Below, piece by piece: positions 1 through 8,147 of a stretch of DNA of 64,000 nucleotides. A program made the translations under genes and the position numbers. The notes under the pieces are model-generated. The model had not been told where the DNA came from, searched no databases, and saw only the letters and a program-made list of their open reading frames with translations. Positions within the stretch are counted from its first letter, which is position 1. Every line of letters begins with the position of its first letter. Source of the DNA: Spirosoma sp. 48-14 (GTDB lineage Bacteria; Bacteroidota; Bacteroidia; Cytophagales; Spirosomataceae); the NCBI RefSeq assembly GCF_001898575.1, contig NZ_MKUD01000063.1, positions 323,215 to 387,214 of the forward strand, in the 5' to 3' direction.

Positions 1-710
1 TGCAGATCGGTGAGGGGTTTGGTTGATGCATTGACAACCACTACGGCCCCTTGTAACGCGGCATTAGATTCGCCTAACCGGATACTGGGTAAGGTAGGGT
101 CGTCGGTACTGAGCAATGCTGGCTTATTCGGAAAATCCAGAATGGCCGTGATCATAATTCCCCGCACATAAAACTCATTTAAGCCTTTGCGTAGCTTTAT
201 CGGAATGTGCAGGTAGCCCATATTATAGGCATCGCCCATGTGCAGTTCACCATTTACATAGACGTTACTATTACCTTTTATGGTCAGCAACGCCATCTGT
301 TCACGCGATGAGGGGTAGGTCAGATAGGTGTAGCCACCTCCTCCACCGATACCTCCCCGCAAACTACCGGCCACCACGCCCGGTCCTGCCGGTGCTCCTC
401 CATTACCCCGATTGTTGCCCCGCAACCGAAGCCGACCCAGGCTATCGGCTTCTACAGCAATCCAATTAATGGCACGACCTTGATCGTCGGTACCGAATGC
501 GGCACCTTCTGCCGGGGCCGTTAGCGAACCTGTATACAGCCGATAGGCCAGCGGGTCGGTATAAATGGCTTCGCGACCATATCGGCTACCGGTCAGCGCC
601 ACCAGCCCTTTTGTAAATGTGTAGGATCGAACAGGTTCCGGGGTCGTTTGCGCCCACAGTTGACTGATTGACAAGAACGAGAGGGCCAGGCTGGCCAGTA
701 GTTTTCGCAT
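1..710 (-). CDS. Secreted protein, N-terminal 236 residues (gene runs off the window); possibly an esterase/peptidase N-terminus
   Basis: An open minus-strand frame starts at ATG 708-710 and runs without a stop to base 1, so the C-terminus is missing. It begins with a signal peptide (MRKLLASLALSFLSISQLWAQ, cut after WAQ) and is therefore exported. The mature part is rich in beta-strand-like stretches, with a glycine-rich loop near residues 107-132 and segments such as VYVNGELHMGDAYNMGYLHI. This resembles the non-catalytic N-terminal domain that precedes alpha/beta-hydrolase domains in some Bacteroidota secreted proteins. No catalytic residues lie in the visible part, so the enzyme assignment is a guess. 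It begins 32 bp after the fucosidase stop on the same strand and is probably the third gene of the chitinase-fucosidase operon. Confidence 0.75.
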   Translation of the reverse strand, partial: MRKLLASLALSFLSISQLWAQTTPEPVRSYTFTKGLVALTGSRYGREAIYTDPLAYRLYTGSLTAPAEGAAFGTDDQGRAINWIAVEADSLGRLRLRGNNRGNGGAPAGPGVVAGSLRGGIGGGGGYTYLTYPSSREQMALLTIKGNSNVYVNGELHMGDAYNMGYLHIPIKLRKGLNEFYVRGIMITAILDFPNKPALLSTDDPTLPSIRLGESNAALQGAVVVVNASTKPLTDL

Positions 711-741
711 TGTTGATTAAAAATCGAGGATCAAAATAAAG

Positions 742-2202
742 TTACCGCTCCGACACTTTGAAAACCCAGGCGGGTTGTGATTGCAACCACTTACGGGCTG
801 CATCGGGCAACACAACAACAAAACCGTCGGATGATTTGCTATACTTGAGCGGCTTGGCGTAACCCAGTAGTTTAATGGTTGGCTTGCTTGTCTTGACAAT
901 CGAACTGAGTGTTAGCGTAGCCGTTGGTGTTTCCTGTTCGACAGGTAGGTACGTCTGATAAACCGTTGATCCATTGCCCGTATATGCCCACTGCTTTTGC
1001 CGATACGGCGCAACAGGCTTAGTGTCGTAAATCGACTCGCCATTGATCCGCAGCCAGGCACCAATTTCCTGTAATCGCTGGTAAGCCTCTGGATGCCAGT
1101 CGCCGTTGGGGCTGGGAGCAATGTTCAGCAGGAGGTTGCCGTTCTTCGCTACAATGTCCACCAATGTATGAATTAGCTTACGCGTCGGTTTAAAATTCTC
1201 TTTCGGAATATACGACCACGAATCGCCCATGGTCATGCACGACTCCCAGGGAATAGGCATGTACGAATCAGGAATGGATTGTTCGGGGGTTACGTAATTC
1301 TCAAATTCGCCGGTAACGGTTCGATCGACGACCAGCAAACCCGGTTGATGGCTTCGACCCATACGGGCAATACGCGCCATGTCGATGTCCTGATCGTAGG
1401 GTATGGTACGTTGCCAGCTAATGGTTGAGTCGATGGTTGTTCGGGGGCGTACCCAGCCTCCATCGAGCCAGAGAATATCGATTTTACCATAATCGGTCAT
1501 CAACTCCTGAATCTGGTTGTAGGTAAAATCCTTGAATTTCTGCCAACGCTCCGGGTATTTCTGGGGCGAGTAAGATACGTTGCGGTCTTTGGGCGGGAAA
1601 TAGGGGTCCCAGTAGTAGGGTGTATGCCAGTCGGGCTTCGAAAAATAAGCTCCTACCATAAAGTTCTGTGCCCGAAACGCATTGAACACTTCTTTGGCGA
1701 CGTTGCTGCGTGGATTCGACGAGAACGGTGATTTCGGATCGGTAATTTTGTAATCCGTTTGCTTGGTATCGAACATACAAAACCCATCATGGTGCTTGGT
1801 CGTAAACACCACGTATTTCATACCAGCCTCTTTAGCCGCCGTCGCCCAGCGTTCGGGATTGAACTCGGTTGGGTTGAAGGTGGTCTGAAGGTTTTCGTAA
1901 GCCCGTTTGTAGTCGTACCAGTTGGCTGCGTATGGACCTCTCCGTACGCACCATCCCTCATCTTCGGGGCATAGCGACCAGGATTCGACAATACCCCACT
2001 GGCTATACGTTCCCCAGTGCATCAGGAGCCCAAACTTAATTCCCTGCCACTGTGTGAGTTTCTGGCGAACCAGGCTATCTGTAGGCGTTATGTAGTGCGT
2101 GTGGTTCTGTTCGGAATGCTGTTGCGCCAGCAACGTACCGGGCAGCAGACAACTAGCCACCAACCAGGCATAACAGCGTGAGTAAAACGATTGTCTCTTC
2201 AT
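742..2202 (-). CDS. Alpha-L-fucosidase, glycoside hydrolase family 29
   Basis: Predicted to release alpha-linked L-fucose from glycans outside the cytoplasm. The 486-residue protein starts with a signal peptide ending near LLAQ (residue 27). GH29 hallmarks are visible: FGLLMHWG (57-64), KHHDGF (136-141), DILWLDGGW (242-250), GEFENYVTPEQ (298-308), GDSWSY (326-331) and GNLLLNIAPSPNGDW further on. By family precedent D247 in the WLDGGW motif is the catalytic nucleophile; an acid/base glutamate may be E299 or E301, but I cannot settle which. Length is normal for the family. It lies 24 bp downstream of the chitinase gene on the same strand, so the two are probably co-transcribed and act on GlcNAc- and fucose-containing material. 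Confidence 0.93.
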   Translation of the reverse strand: MKRQSFYSRCYAWLVASCLLPGTLLAQQHSEQNHTHYITPTDSLVRQKLTQWQGIKFGLLMHWGTYSQWGIVESWSLCPEDEGWCVRRGPYAANWYDYKRAYENLQTTFNPTEFNPERWATAAKEAGMKYVVFTTKHHDGFCMFDTKQTDYKITDPKSPFSSNPRSNVAKEVFNAFRAQNFMVGAYFSKPDWHTPYYWDPYFPPKDRNVSYSPQKYPERWQKFKDFTYNQIQELMTDYGKIDILWLDGGWVRPRTTIDSTISWQRTIPYDQDIDMARIARMGRSHQPGLLVVDRTVTGEFENYVTPEQSIPDSYMPIPWESCMTMGDSWSYIPKENFKPTRKLIHTLVDIVAKNGNLLLNIAPSPNGDWHPEAYQRLQEIGAWLRINGESIYDTKPVAPYRQKQWAYTGNGSTVYQTYLPVEQETPTATLTLSSIVKTSKPTIKLLGYAKPLKYSKSSDGFVVVLPDAARKWLQSQPAWVFKVSER

Positions 2203-2225
2203 ACTATCTTGTGGGAGGAATTAGG

Positions 2226-3383
2226 TTAATTCAAGCCGTTCACAACGGTATCGAGCAGGGCTTTGTGTTTCAGATCGTAAATGTATTCCCAGAACATAAT
2301 CCCGCCCAGCCCCTTCTGTTTCACGTAGTTGAGTTTAGGAATAAAGGATTCGGTATCGGCATACGAAATAAAGGTGCGTGAGGTAGGATTCCAGAGATAG
2401 GGGGCTTTGGCATCGGCATCCCAGTAGCGTACAAACCCATTTTTGTTGATGTACTTATCGACCAGTTCATCGTGACTAAGAAAGGAATGCTTTCCTGTCG
2501 ACGGCTGATACAGGCCGTTATCGACCGGACGAACATCGGACCAGCCGCGTCCATAGAAGGGAATCCCCAAAACGATTTTGCGAGCCGGAACACCCGCCTT
2601 AATATGTCCATCTACAGCCGACATAGAGCTGTTACGCGACTGATCGCCCTTTTTCGACTGCGCCAATGGACTGTGATGCCCGGTTACTTTGTCATTGCCA
2701 TGATACAGATCGTAGGTCATGATGTTTACATAATCCAGGTAGCGTTGCGCTTCGCCCAAATTGGTATGACTCACAAAAGCCGTATCGCCCCCAGTAGCGG
2801 CCGTCAGCAGATAGTGATTTGAGCCCGTACGTTTATCACGTTGCCCCTGCTTGTCGAGTTGGTCCCGGATTGCTTTGAGAAACAACGTAAAATTGCCCTT
2901 GTCTTCGGGCCGAAAAATGTTTCCGGCACCAATTTGAGCGGGGTACTCCCAATCGATATCAACGCCATCGAGCTTATATTTTTTGAGGAAAGCCACCGCA
3001 CTAGCCGCAAATTTCTGCCGGGAAGCGTCGGTTAAAGCAGCGTCGGAAAAGTACTTGCAACCGCCCCAGCCACCGACCGAGATCAGGATTTTCAGATCTT
3101 TATTGATAGCCCGGAGCGACGTTAGCGCCACCAGATTGGCAGAGTCTTTGGGGGAAATAGTCGCAAATTCGCCGTTTTGGGCCGGTACGGTAAAGGCGTA
3201 ATTGATATGGGTCAGTTTGCGCGCTTCAATCTGCTCTTTGGTCCACCCATTCCCACTTACATACCCAATGAGTACGTATCGTTTGGGAGAAGACTGAGCT
3301 ATTCCTTCTGTAGAACAAATAAAAAATAGGCCGATGCAGCAAACGGCCAATAAATTGGCGACGATTTGATAGGATGACTTCAC
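2226..3383 (-). CDS. Secreted chitinase-like glycoside hydrolase family 18
   Basis: A 385-residue exported GH18 enzyme, expected to hydrolyse beta-1,4-GlcNAc linkages of chitin or related oligosaccharides. The sequence shows a signal peptide (residues 1-30, ending EGIAQ), SVGGW (102-106) and the active-site motif DGVDIDWEYP (139-148), in which E146 is the general acid by family knowledge. QGLGGIMFWEY-type sequence (KGLGGIMFWEYIYD) closes the barrel near the C-terminus. It is a single-domain enzyme with no obvious chitin-binding module. The start is a GTG (complement of CAC at 3381-3383), chosen because the signal peptide begins there. A TAnnTTTG box lies 27 bp upstream. It is first in the operon with the fucosidase. 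Confidence 0.92.
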   Translation of the reverse strand: MKSSYQIVANLLAVCCIGLFFICSTEGIAQSSPKRYVLIGYVSGNGWTKEQIEARKLTHINYAFTVPAQNGEFATISPKDSANLVALTSLRAINKDLKILISVGGWGGCKYFSDAALTDASRQKFAASAVAFLKKYKLDGVDIDWEYPAQIGAGNIFRPEDKGNFTLFLKAIRDQLDKQGQRDKRTGSNHYLLTAATGGDTAFVSHTNLGEAQRYLDYVNIMTYDLYHGNDKVTGHHSPLAQSKKGDQSRNSSMSAVDGHIKAGVPARKIVLGIPFYGRGWSDVRPVDNGLYQPSTGKHSFLSHDELVDKYINKNGFVRYWDADAKAPYLWNPTSRTFISYADTESFIPKLNYVKQKGLGGIMFWEYIYDLKHKALLDTVVNGLN

Positions 3384-3409
3384 AATATTTTGATCAGGGT
3401 GAGTTAGAA

Positions 3410-3417
3410 CAAAGATA
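3410..3417 (-). promoter_or_regulatory. Candidate Bacteroidota -7 promoter box for the chitinase operon
   Basis: On the minus strand the bases read TATCTTTG, matching the TAnnTTTG -7 consensus, 27 bp upstream of the chitinase GTG. I see no clear TTG/TTTG -33 element at the usual distance, so support is partial. The rest of 3384-3628 is AT-rich and shows no gene. Confidence 0.45.
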
Positions 3418-3628
3418 CCTAGATTTTAAATTTTTTATAAAATAAGGCCGCATTAAGAAAAATATTTATTAACTATGTTAGTGAAATGCCATAAACATTG
3501 CTCAACTACACTTACTTGCTAAGTTTTTTAAGTTTTTCAATAGAAATGGCATGGTTATGTCTTATTAATGAACAGGACTTGTTCGCTTCTAATTGAACGA
3601 CCGCTCTAGCAAGGAGTCGTTAACGTAT

Positions 3629-4864
3629 ATGCTCTCATCTGCCACCTCGGAAGGCAATCTTCTTGCCGCCAAACGCTCCATCGTTGCTTTCAAAAAAAAT
3701 CAGCAGGTTAAAAAGGCACTTCTCCATCTGTATCAGGAAGGGTCTTTGACACTGGCAAAGCTGGCCGAATTATTAAATACCAGTATTCCGTCGGCAACGC
3801 AGATTATTGACCAGTTGACAGATGATGGCTGGGTCAACACCATCGGAACAGTATCAGGCAATAATGGTCGGCGACCTGTCCTTTTCAGTCTGAATCCATC
3901 AGGGCATTACGCAGTGATTCTGGATAGCAACACACACGACACCACCTTGCTACTGGTTAACCCACTACGGGAAATTATTTTTCAACAGCGTGTCGACATG
4001 GCCCTGGAAGACAGTCCGCGTTTTTCAGAATTTCTGGTATCGTTCGTTAATGAAGCCGTTGCCGAGTCAGGTGTTGATAAATCCAGCATCGTCGGTGTTG
4101 GCCTATCGTTACCCGGCCTGATCGATTCACAGCATGGGCTTAACCTAAGCTATACGAACCTGGCTTTACCCGATCAGTCGCTTACGGCCTGGTTAGAACA
4201 GCAGTGGAATTGGCCTGTGTTTATGATTAACGATACCAAAGCCACCGCTTTAGGTGAACATCGATTTGGGAGTAGTGTGGGTAAACAACACGCGCTGACC
4301 ATCAATATCGACTGGGGTGTGGGCTTGGGCATTATCATCAATGGTGAGGTTTTCCATGGCGCTTCGGGCTTTGCGGGCGAACTGGGGCACATCCAGGTAG
4401 CTCCTCAGGGCGAGTTATGCTATTGCGGAAAAATAGGCTGTCTGGATACATTGACCTCCGCATCGTCGCTCGTCAAGCGAGTACAGCGAGAAGTACAGGC
4501 CGGCCAGGTAACCAAACTAGCGGTCTTCCACGACGATCCAGGCCAGATTACTATCAGCCACGTGATCCAGGCAGCTGCCCAGGGCGACACCTTCGCCATC
4601 GATCAACTACATGAAACGGGTTATCAGCTTGGCAAAGGACTGGCCATTGCCGTTACCTTGTTCAATCCCGAGATTATCGTAATCGATGGCGTATTGGCCG
4701 AAGCGTCTCTGTTCATCACCAATTCCATCAAGCTCGCCATTAATAAACATTGCCTGAGTGGCTTCCGCAATGATTTACTGGTCGAGGTTACGCAACTAAA
4801 TGGGGCGGCCAAGTGGTTAGGTACACATGCGCATGTGCTCGAAAGCCTGTTCGCCGATACCTGA
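3629..4864 (+). CDS. ROK-family transcriptional repressor / sugar kinase-like regulator (NagC/Mlc type)
   Basis: A 411-residue regulator from ATG 3629; an in-frame TTG at 3593 would add 12 residues, but ATG 3629 is preceded by AAGGAG at 3611-3616. The N-terminus carries a winged helix-turn-helix (QQVKKALLHLYQEGSLTLAKLAELLNTS, split by helix breaks) that should bind DNA. The ROK domain follows, with a DTKATALGEHRFG segment, GVGLGIIINGEVFHG, the ELGHI motif and the zinc-ligand signature CYCGKIGCLD. ROK repressors typically sense a sugar or sugar phosphate such as GlcNAc-6-P. Its position, divergent from the chitinase/fucosidase operon and near a SusCD pair, suggests it controls this glycan locus; the ligand is an inference. 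The FG-GAP gene follows 33 bp downstream. Confidence 0.9.
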   Translation: MLSSATSEGNLLAAKRSIVAFKKNQQVKKALLHLYQEGSLTLAKLAELLNTSIPSATQIIDQLTDDGWVNTIGTVSGNNGRRPVLFSLNPSGHYAVILDSNTHDTTLLLVNPLREIIFQQRVDMALEDSPRFSEFLVSFVNEAVAESGVDKSSIVGVGLSLPGLIDSQHGLNLSYTNLALPDQSLTAWLEQQWNWPVFMINDTKATALGEHRFGSSVGKQHALTINIDWGVGLGIIINGEVFHGASGFAGELGHIQVAPQGELCYCGKIGCLDTLTSASSLVKRVQREVQAGQVTKLAVFHDDPGQITISHVIQAAAQGDTFAIDQLHETGYQLGKGLAIAVTLFNPEIIVIDGVLAEASLFITNSIKLAINKHCLSGFRNDLLVEVTQLNGAAKWLGTHAHVLESLFADT

Positions 4865-4897
4865 TTTTCTTCTTAGTTTCTGTAAACGAATTGCTGG

Positions 4898-6460
4898 ATG
4901 GTTCCCTTAAAAACGGGTCTGCTTCTTTTTATCGCTGTTGGCATTGCTTCTTTTGCCAGTATTGACCAGGATTTCGCTCCGGTTCGCCAGGGAAAAGCGG
5001 TTAAGGATTCGGTCTTAACCGGAAAACAACTGGCATCGCGTTATTGTGGAAGTTGCCACCTGGTTCCAGAACCCGAGTTGCTGGATAAAAAAACCTGGAC
5101 TGGTCGTGTTTTGCCCGTTATGGCCATGCGCCTGGGGCTTAAATTGCCAGGGCAGGATACGCTCCAGGCGCTCTCGCCCGAAGAAGAAAATGCGATCAGG
5201 CCGCTACATATTTACCCGGAAACACCTGTACTGTCGATGAGCGACTGGGGAAAAATCGTCAGCTACTATGAACAGACAGCTCCCGAAGAACCCTTACCAC
5301 AAAAACCTCACCCATCGATAACGAATACCCTGCCGCTGTTTACGGTGAAAGCTCTGTCGATTGGTGATAAATCGGTACCGCAAACAACGTTGTTAAAATA
5401 CGATAACCGGAAGGGCCAATTGTATGTGGGCGATGCACAGAATTCACTTTATGTGCTGGACAAAAACCTGCAACTGGTCAATACCTGGTGGATCGATACC
5501 CCTCCGACAGACATAGATTTTCCCGAAAATGCGGCCCCACGACTGCTCACTATCGGTGTCTTCAGTCCGTCCGATCAACACCTGGGCCGACTAATGACCT
5601 TGGAACGGTCGGCCAAGCCGGGCACCTCTCCCATCAATATCAAAGGATTACCCCGCCCGGTTCAGTTCACCGCTAGTGACCTAAACGGCGATGGCAGGCA
5701 GGATGCTCTCGTCTGCGGATTTGGGAACAATGCTGGAAAACTGTTTTGGTACGATGGGTTCGACCCTACCAAAGAACATGTTCTGAAGGCATTACCGGGT
5801 GCCCGAAACGTACAGATTGCCGATTTCAACCACGATAAAAAGCCCGATATTATGGTGCTGATGGCCCAGGCGCGGGAAGAGGTAACCATCTTCTATAATC
5901 AGGGCAAAGGTCAATTCGCCGAAAAAACGGTCTTGCGGTTTTCACCTTTGTTTGGGTCCAGTTATGTTGAACTCGTCGATTTCAACAAGGATGGCTTTCT
6001 GGATATCTTACTGACCAATGGCGATAACTGGGACTATTCGGCCATCCATAAAAATTATCATGGTGTACACATCTACCTCAACGACCGGAAAGATAATTTT
6101 AAAGAGGCCTGGTTTTTCCCCATCTATGGAGCCAGCAAAGCTATTGCCCGCGACTTCGACAACGATGGCGATATGGATATAGCAGCTACTGCTTTTTATA
6201 CCACGCTGGAACAGCCCGAACAGAGCTTTATTTATTTCTCGAACGAAGGCAAGCTGAACTTCAAACCCTTCAGCACGCCCGAAGCCGCTTATGGAAAATG
6301 GCTCACGATGGAAGCCGCCGACGTTGATCAGGATGGTGATACCGACATTGTACTCGGCTCTTATTTTCATACGGTTGGCGAAATGACCCAGCTCCTATAT
6401 AGAGGTATTACCACCTTTCCGCAACTGCTCGTGCTGGAAAACCAACGTCAACAAAAATAG
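4898..6460 (+). CDS. Secreted FG-GAP/VCBS-repeat protein with an N-terminal cytochrome c-like haem motif
   Basis: A 520-residue exported protein (signal-like residues 1-21). Residues 45-75 contain a single c-type haem attachment motif CGSCH (C50, C53, H54) in the context ASRYCGSCHLVPEP, typical of a small cytochrome c-like module. The remainder consists of FG-GAP/VCBS-like repeats with calcium-loop sequences: DLNGDGRQD, DFNHDKKPD, DFNKDGFLD, DFDNDGDMD and DVDQDGDTD. Such repeats fold as beta-propeller blades, so this should be a haem-tagged propeller in the periplasm or on the cell surface. The enzymatic role is unknown. It is the second gene after the ROK regulator and ends in a rho-independent terminator whose stem overlaps its stop codon. 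Confidence 0.85.
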   Translation: MVPLKTGLLLFIAVGIASFASIDQDFAPVRQGKAVKDSVLTGKQLASRYCGSCHLVPEPELLDKKTWTGRVLPVMAMRLGLKLPGQDTLQALSPEEENAIRPLHIYPETPVLSMSDWGKIVSYYEQTAPEEPLPQKPHPSITNTLPLFTVKALSIGDKSVPQTTLLKYDNRKGQLYVGDAQNSLYVLDKNLQLVNTWWIDTPPTDIDFPENAAPRLLTIGVFSPSDQHLGRLMTLERSAKPGTSPINIKGLPRPVQFTASDLNGDGRQDALVCGFGNNAGKLFWYDGFDPTKEHVLKALPGARNVQIADFNHDKKPDIMVLMAQAREEVTIFYNQGKGQFAEKTVLRFSPLFGSSYVELVDFNKDGFLDILLTNGDNWDYSAIHKNYHGVHIYLNDRKDNFKEAWFFPIYGASKAIARDFDNDGDMDIAATAFYTTLEQPEQSFIYFSNEGKLNFKPFSTPEAAYGKWLTMEAADVDQDGDTDIVLGSYFHTVGEMTQLLYRGITTFPQLLVLENQRQQK

Positions 6461-6486
6461 GCAGGCCAATAGCCTACCTATTTTTT
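6456..6486 (+). terminator. Rho-independent terminator of the ROK/FG-GAP unit
   Basis: AATAGGCAGG (6456-6465) pairs with CCTACCTATT (6473-6482) with one G-T wobble, a 7-base loop, and a T tract to 6486. The stop codon at 6458-6460 lies within the stem. It separates this unit from the convergent SusD gene. Confidence 0.8.
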
Positions 6487-6527
6487 ATACTTAACCAAAC
6501 CTACTCTAACTTAACTGTATTAACTGC

Positions 6528-8132
6528 TTATTTTACGTCCCAGAAAACCTTGGTGGTCAACTTATCAGAAGCCCGTACGGTCTCGTAGTTAGCAGTGTTG
6601 TACGTGATTTCGTTGCCTGGAATGGTCCACTTCACGGGCGGTAACGTCTGATTGTTCGAGTTATCGGTCCAGAAGCTCAGTACAGGATAATCTAACCGAC
6701 GAACATCCGACCAGTTTTCATAAGGCTGAACCAGGTTATAGTGCAACCATTTCTGGGTAGCAATCAGCTTCAGTTTATCAGCATTCGTAGCCGCTTTCGC
6801 CCAGCTTACGCCATTGCCTGCAATGTAAGTCGCAATAGAGGCATCTGTAGCGGCTGCGGGCTTCGCCGAACCCGTAATACCCGTTGCATTTGACAGTGCT
6901 AAAAGCCCGTTGTAGAACTGAACCGACTGCGTGATGGCCGTTTCGTAGGCCGTTTTAGCAGCGGCATCATTATTAGCACGCAGATAGTATTCCGCCTTGA
7001 TTAAATTAACCTGGGCTGCATTGATCAAAATGCCAGGGAAGAACTGGTTACGGCTCAGCGTATAACGGTTATAGATCGCAATCTGTCCACCATTGATCTG
7101 TGCTGTCTGAGTAGCCGAAGTACCCAGTGGGTCAACACCTACGTATTTCCCACCGGCATTAGCACCGGGCTCGAATAACAGCGGCAGACGAGGATCGCTA
7201 TTGGCATTCATGTTGTCGATGATTGCCTTACCAGCCGTATTACCATACCAGCCATCGCCTTCAATCCCACTCTGAAATCCTTTAGAATTGATATCGGTGT
7301 TCAGATCATAGACGTTCATCTGGATGTTCTGTGCGTTTGTTTCCACAACCGGATAGGTACTTGGGCTACCCAGGATCTCAGCGATTTCTGAGTTTGAACG
7401 CGACTTGAAAGCATCTACATCCGAAACCCGGTTCAGCAGACGCAAACGCAGGGAGTTGGTATACCGTTTCCAGAGCGTCAGGTCACCTTTATTGAGGAAA
7501 TCCTGCGTCTGGAACGACTTCTGATAACCAGCGTTCAGCGAGATCCCGTTCATTTCGGTGGCGATGCTTTTCAGATCGTCCAGCAGGAAGGAGTAGATCC
7601 CATCGGCCGTATCGAATTTAGCACTCGACGTCTGGTATTCTCCACCATTCGTACTTAATAAACCAGCCTGGCTGAAGGGGATCGGCCCGAACAGATCGAC
7701 AAGCTTGGCGGTATAATCATAGACAAACACCGCAGCACTCAGCATGAATATGCGAAGATCTTTCTGCTGATCGGCTGGCTTTGTAGCATATACTTTCTGC
7801 AGTTCACGATACTGCGCCAGTACGTTGTAGTAGTTATACCAGACATCTTCCACACCCGACGAACCTGGCACATACTGGCCCGACTCATTAGGCCAGCCCA
7901 CAGCCTGGTTATAACGGTTCAGAGAAGTACGCAACGTAACGAAGTAAAACCGATAACCTGGCAGCACGTAATCACGGCTGGCATAGAGAACCCCGGTGAA
8001 TTGCTTTTCAACCGTTGTGGTCGAAATCTTCGCAGGATCAGGATAGGCTTCCGTAAACTCAGAGTCCTTACAGGCTACGTTTGCCAGGAGCATTCCTGAT
8101 AAAAGCAGTAATGATATATGTTTCTTTTTCAT
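6528..8132 (-). CDS. SusD/RagB-type nutrient-binding outer-membrane lipoprotein (SusD-like_2 type)
   Basis: A 534-residue surface lipoprotein that should form the lid of the SusC transporter encoded just upstream. The signal sequence ends in a lipobox with the lipidated cysteine at C21 (LLANVAC). The rest is the helical TPR-like fold of SusD proteins: features typical of the family include the early AEVLGSPSTYP-like region, FFPGILINAAQVNLIKAEYYLRA, and a C-terminal QKWLHYNLVQPYENWSDVRR segment. It follows the SusC gene by 15 bp on the same strand, the normal order. Ligand is unknown; the neighbouring chitinase, fucosidase and ROK regulator make a GlcNAc- or fucose-containing glycan a reasonable inference. 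Confidence 0.92.
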   Translation of the reverse strand: MKKKHISLLLLSGMLLANVACKDSEFTEAYPDPAKISTTTVEKQFTGVLYASRDYVLPGYRFYFVTLRTSLNRYNQAVGWPNESGQYVPGSSGVEDVWYNYYNVLAQYRELQKVYATKPADQQKDLRIFMLSAAVFVYDYTAKLVDLFGPIPFSQAGLLSTNGGEYQTSSAKFDTADGIYSFLLDDLKSIATEMNGISLNAGYQKSFQTQDFLNKGDLTLWKRYTNSLRLRLLNRVSDVDAFKSRSNSEIAEILGSPSTYPVVETNAQNIQMNVYDLNTDINSKGFQSGIEGDGWYGNTAGKAIIDNMNANSDPRLPLLFEPGANAGGKYVGVDPLGTSATQTAQINGGQIAIYNRYTLSRNQFFPGILINAAQVNLIKAEYYLRANNDAAAKTAYETAITQSVQFYNGLLALSNATGITGSAKPAAATDASIATYIAGNGVSWAKAATNADKLKLIATQKWLHYNLVQPYENWSDVRRLDYPVLSFWTDNSNNQTLPPVKWTIPGNEITYNTANYETVRASDKLTTKVFWDVK

Positions 8133-8147
8133 GATTGCATTAAGAGA

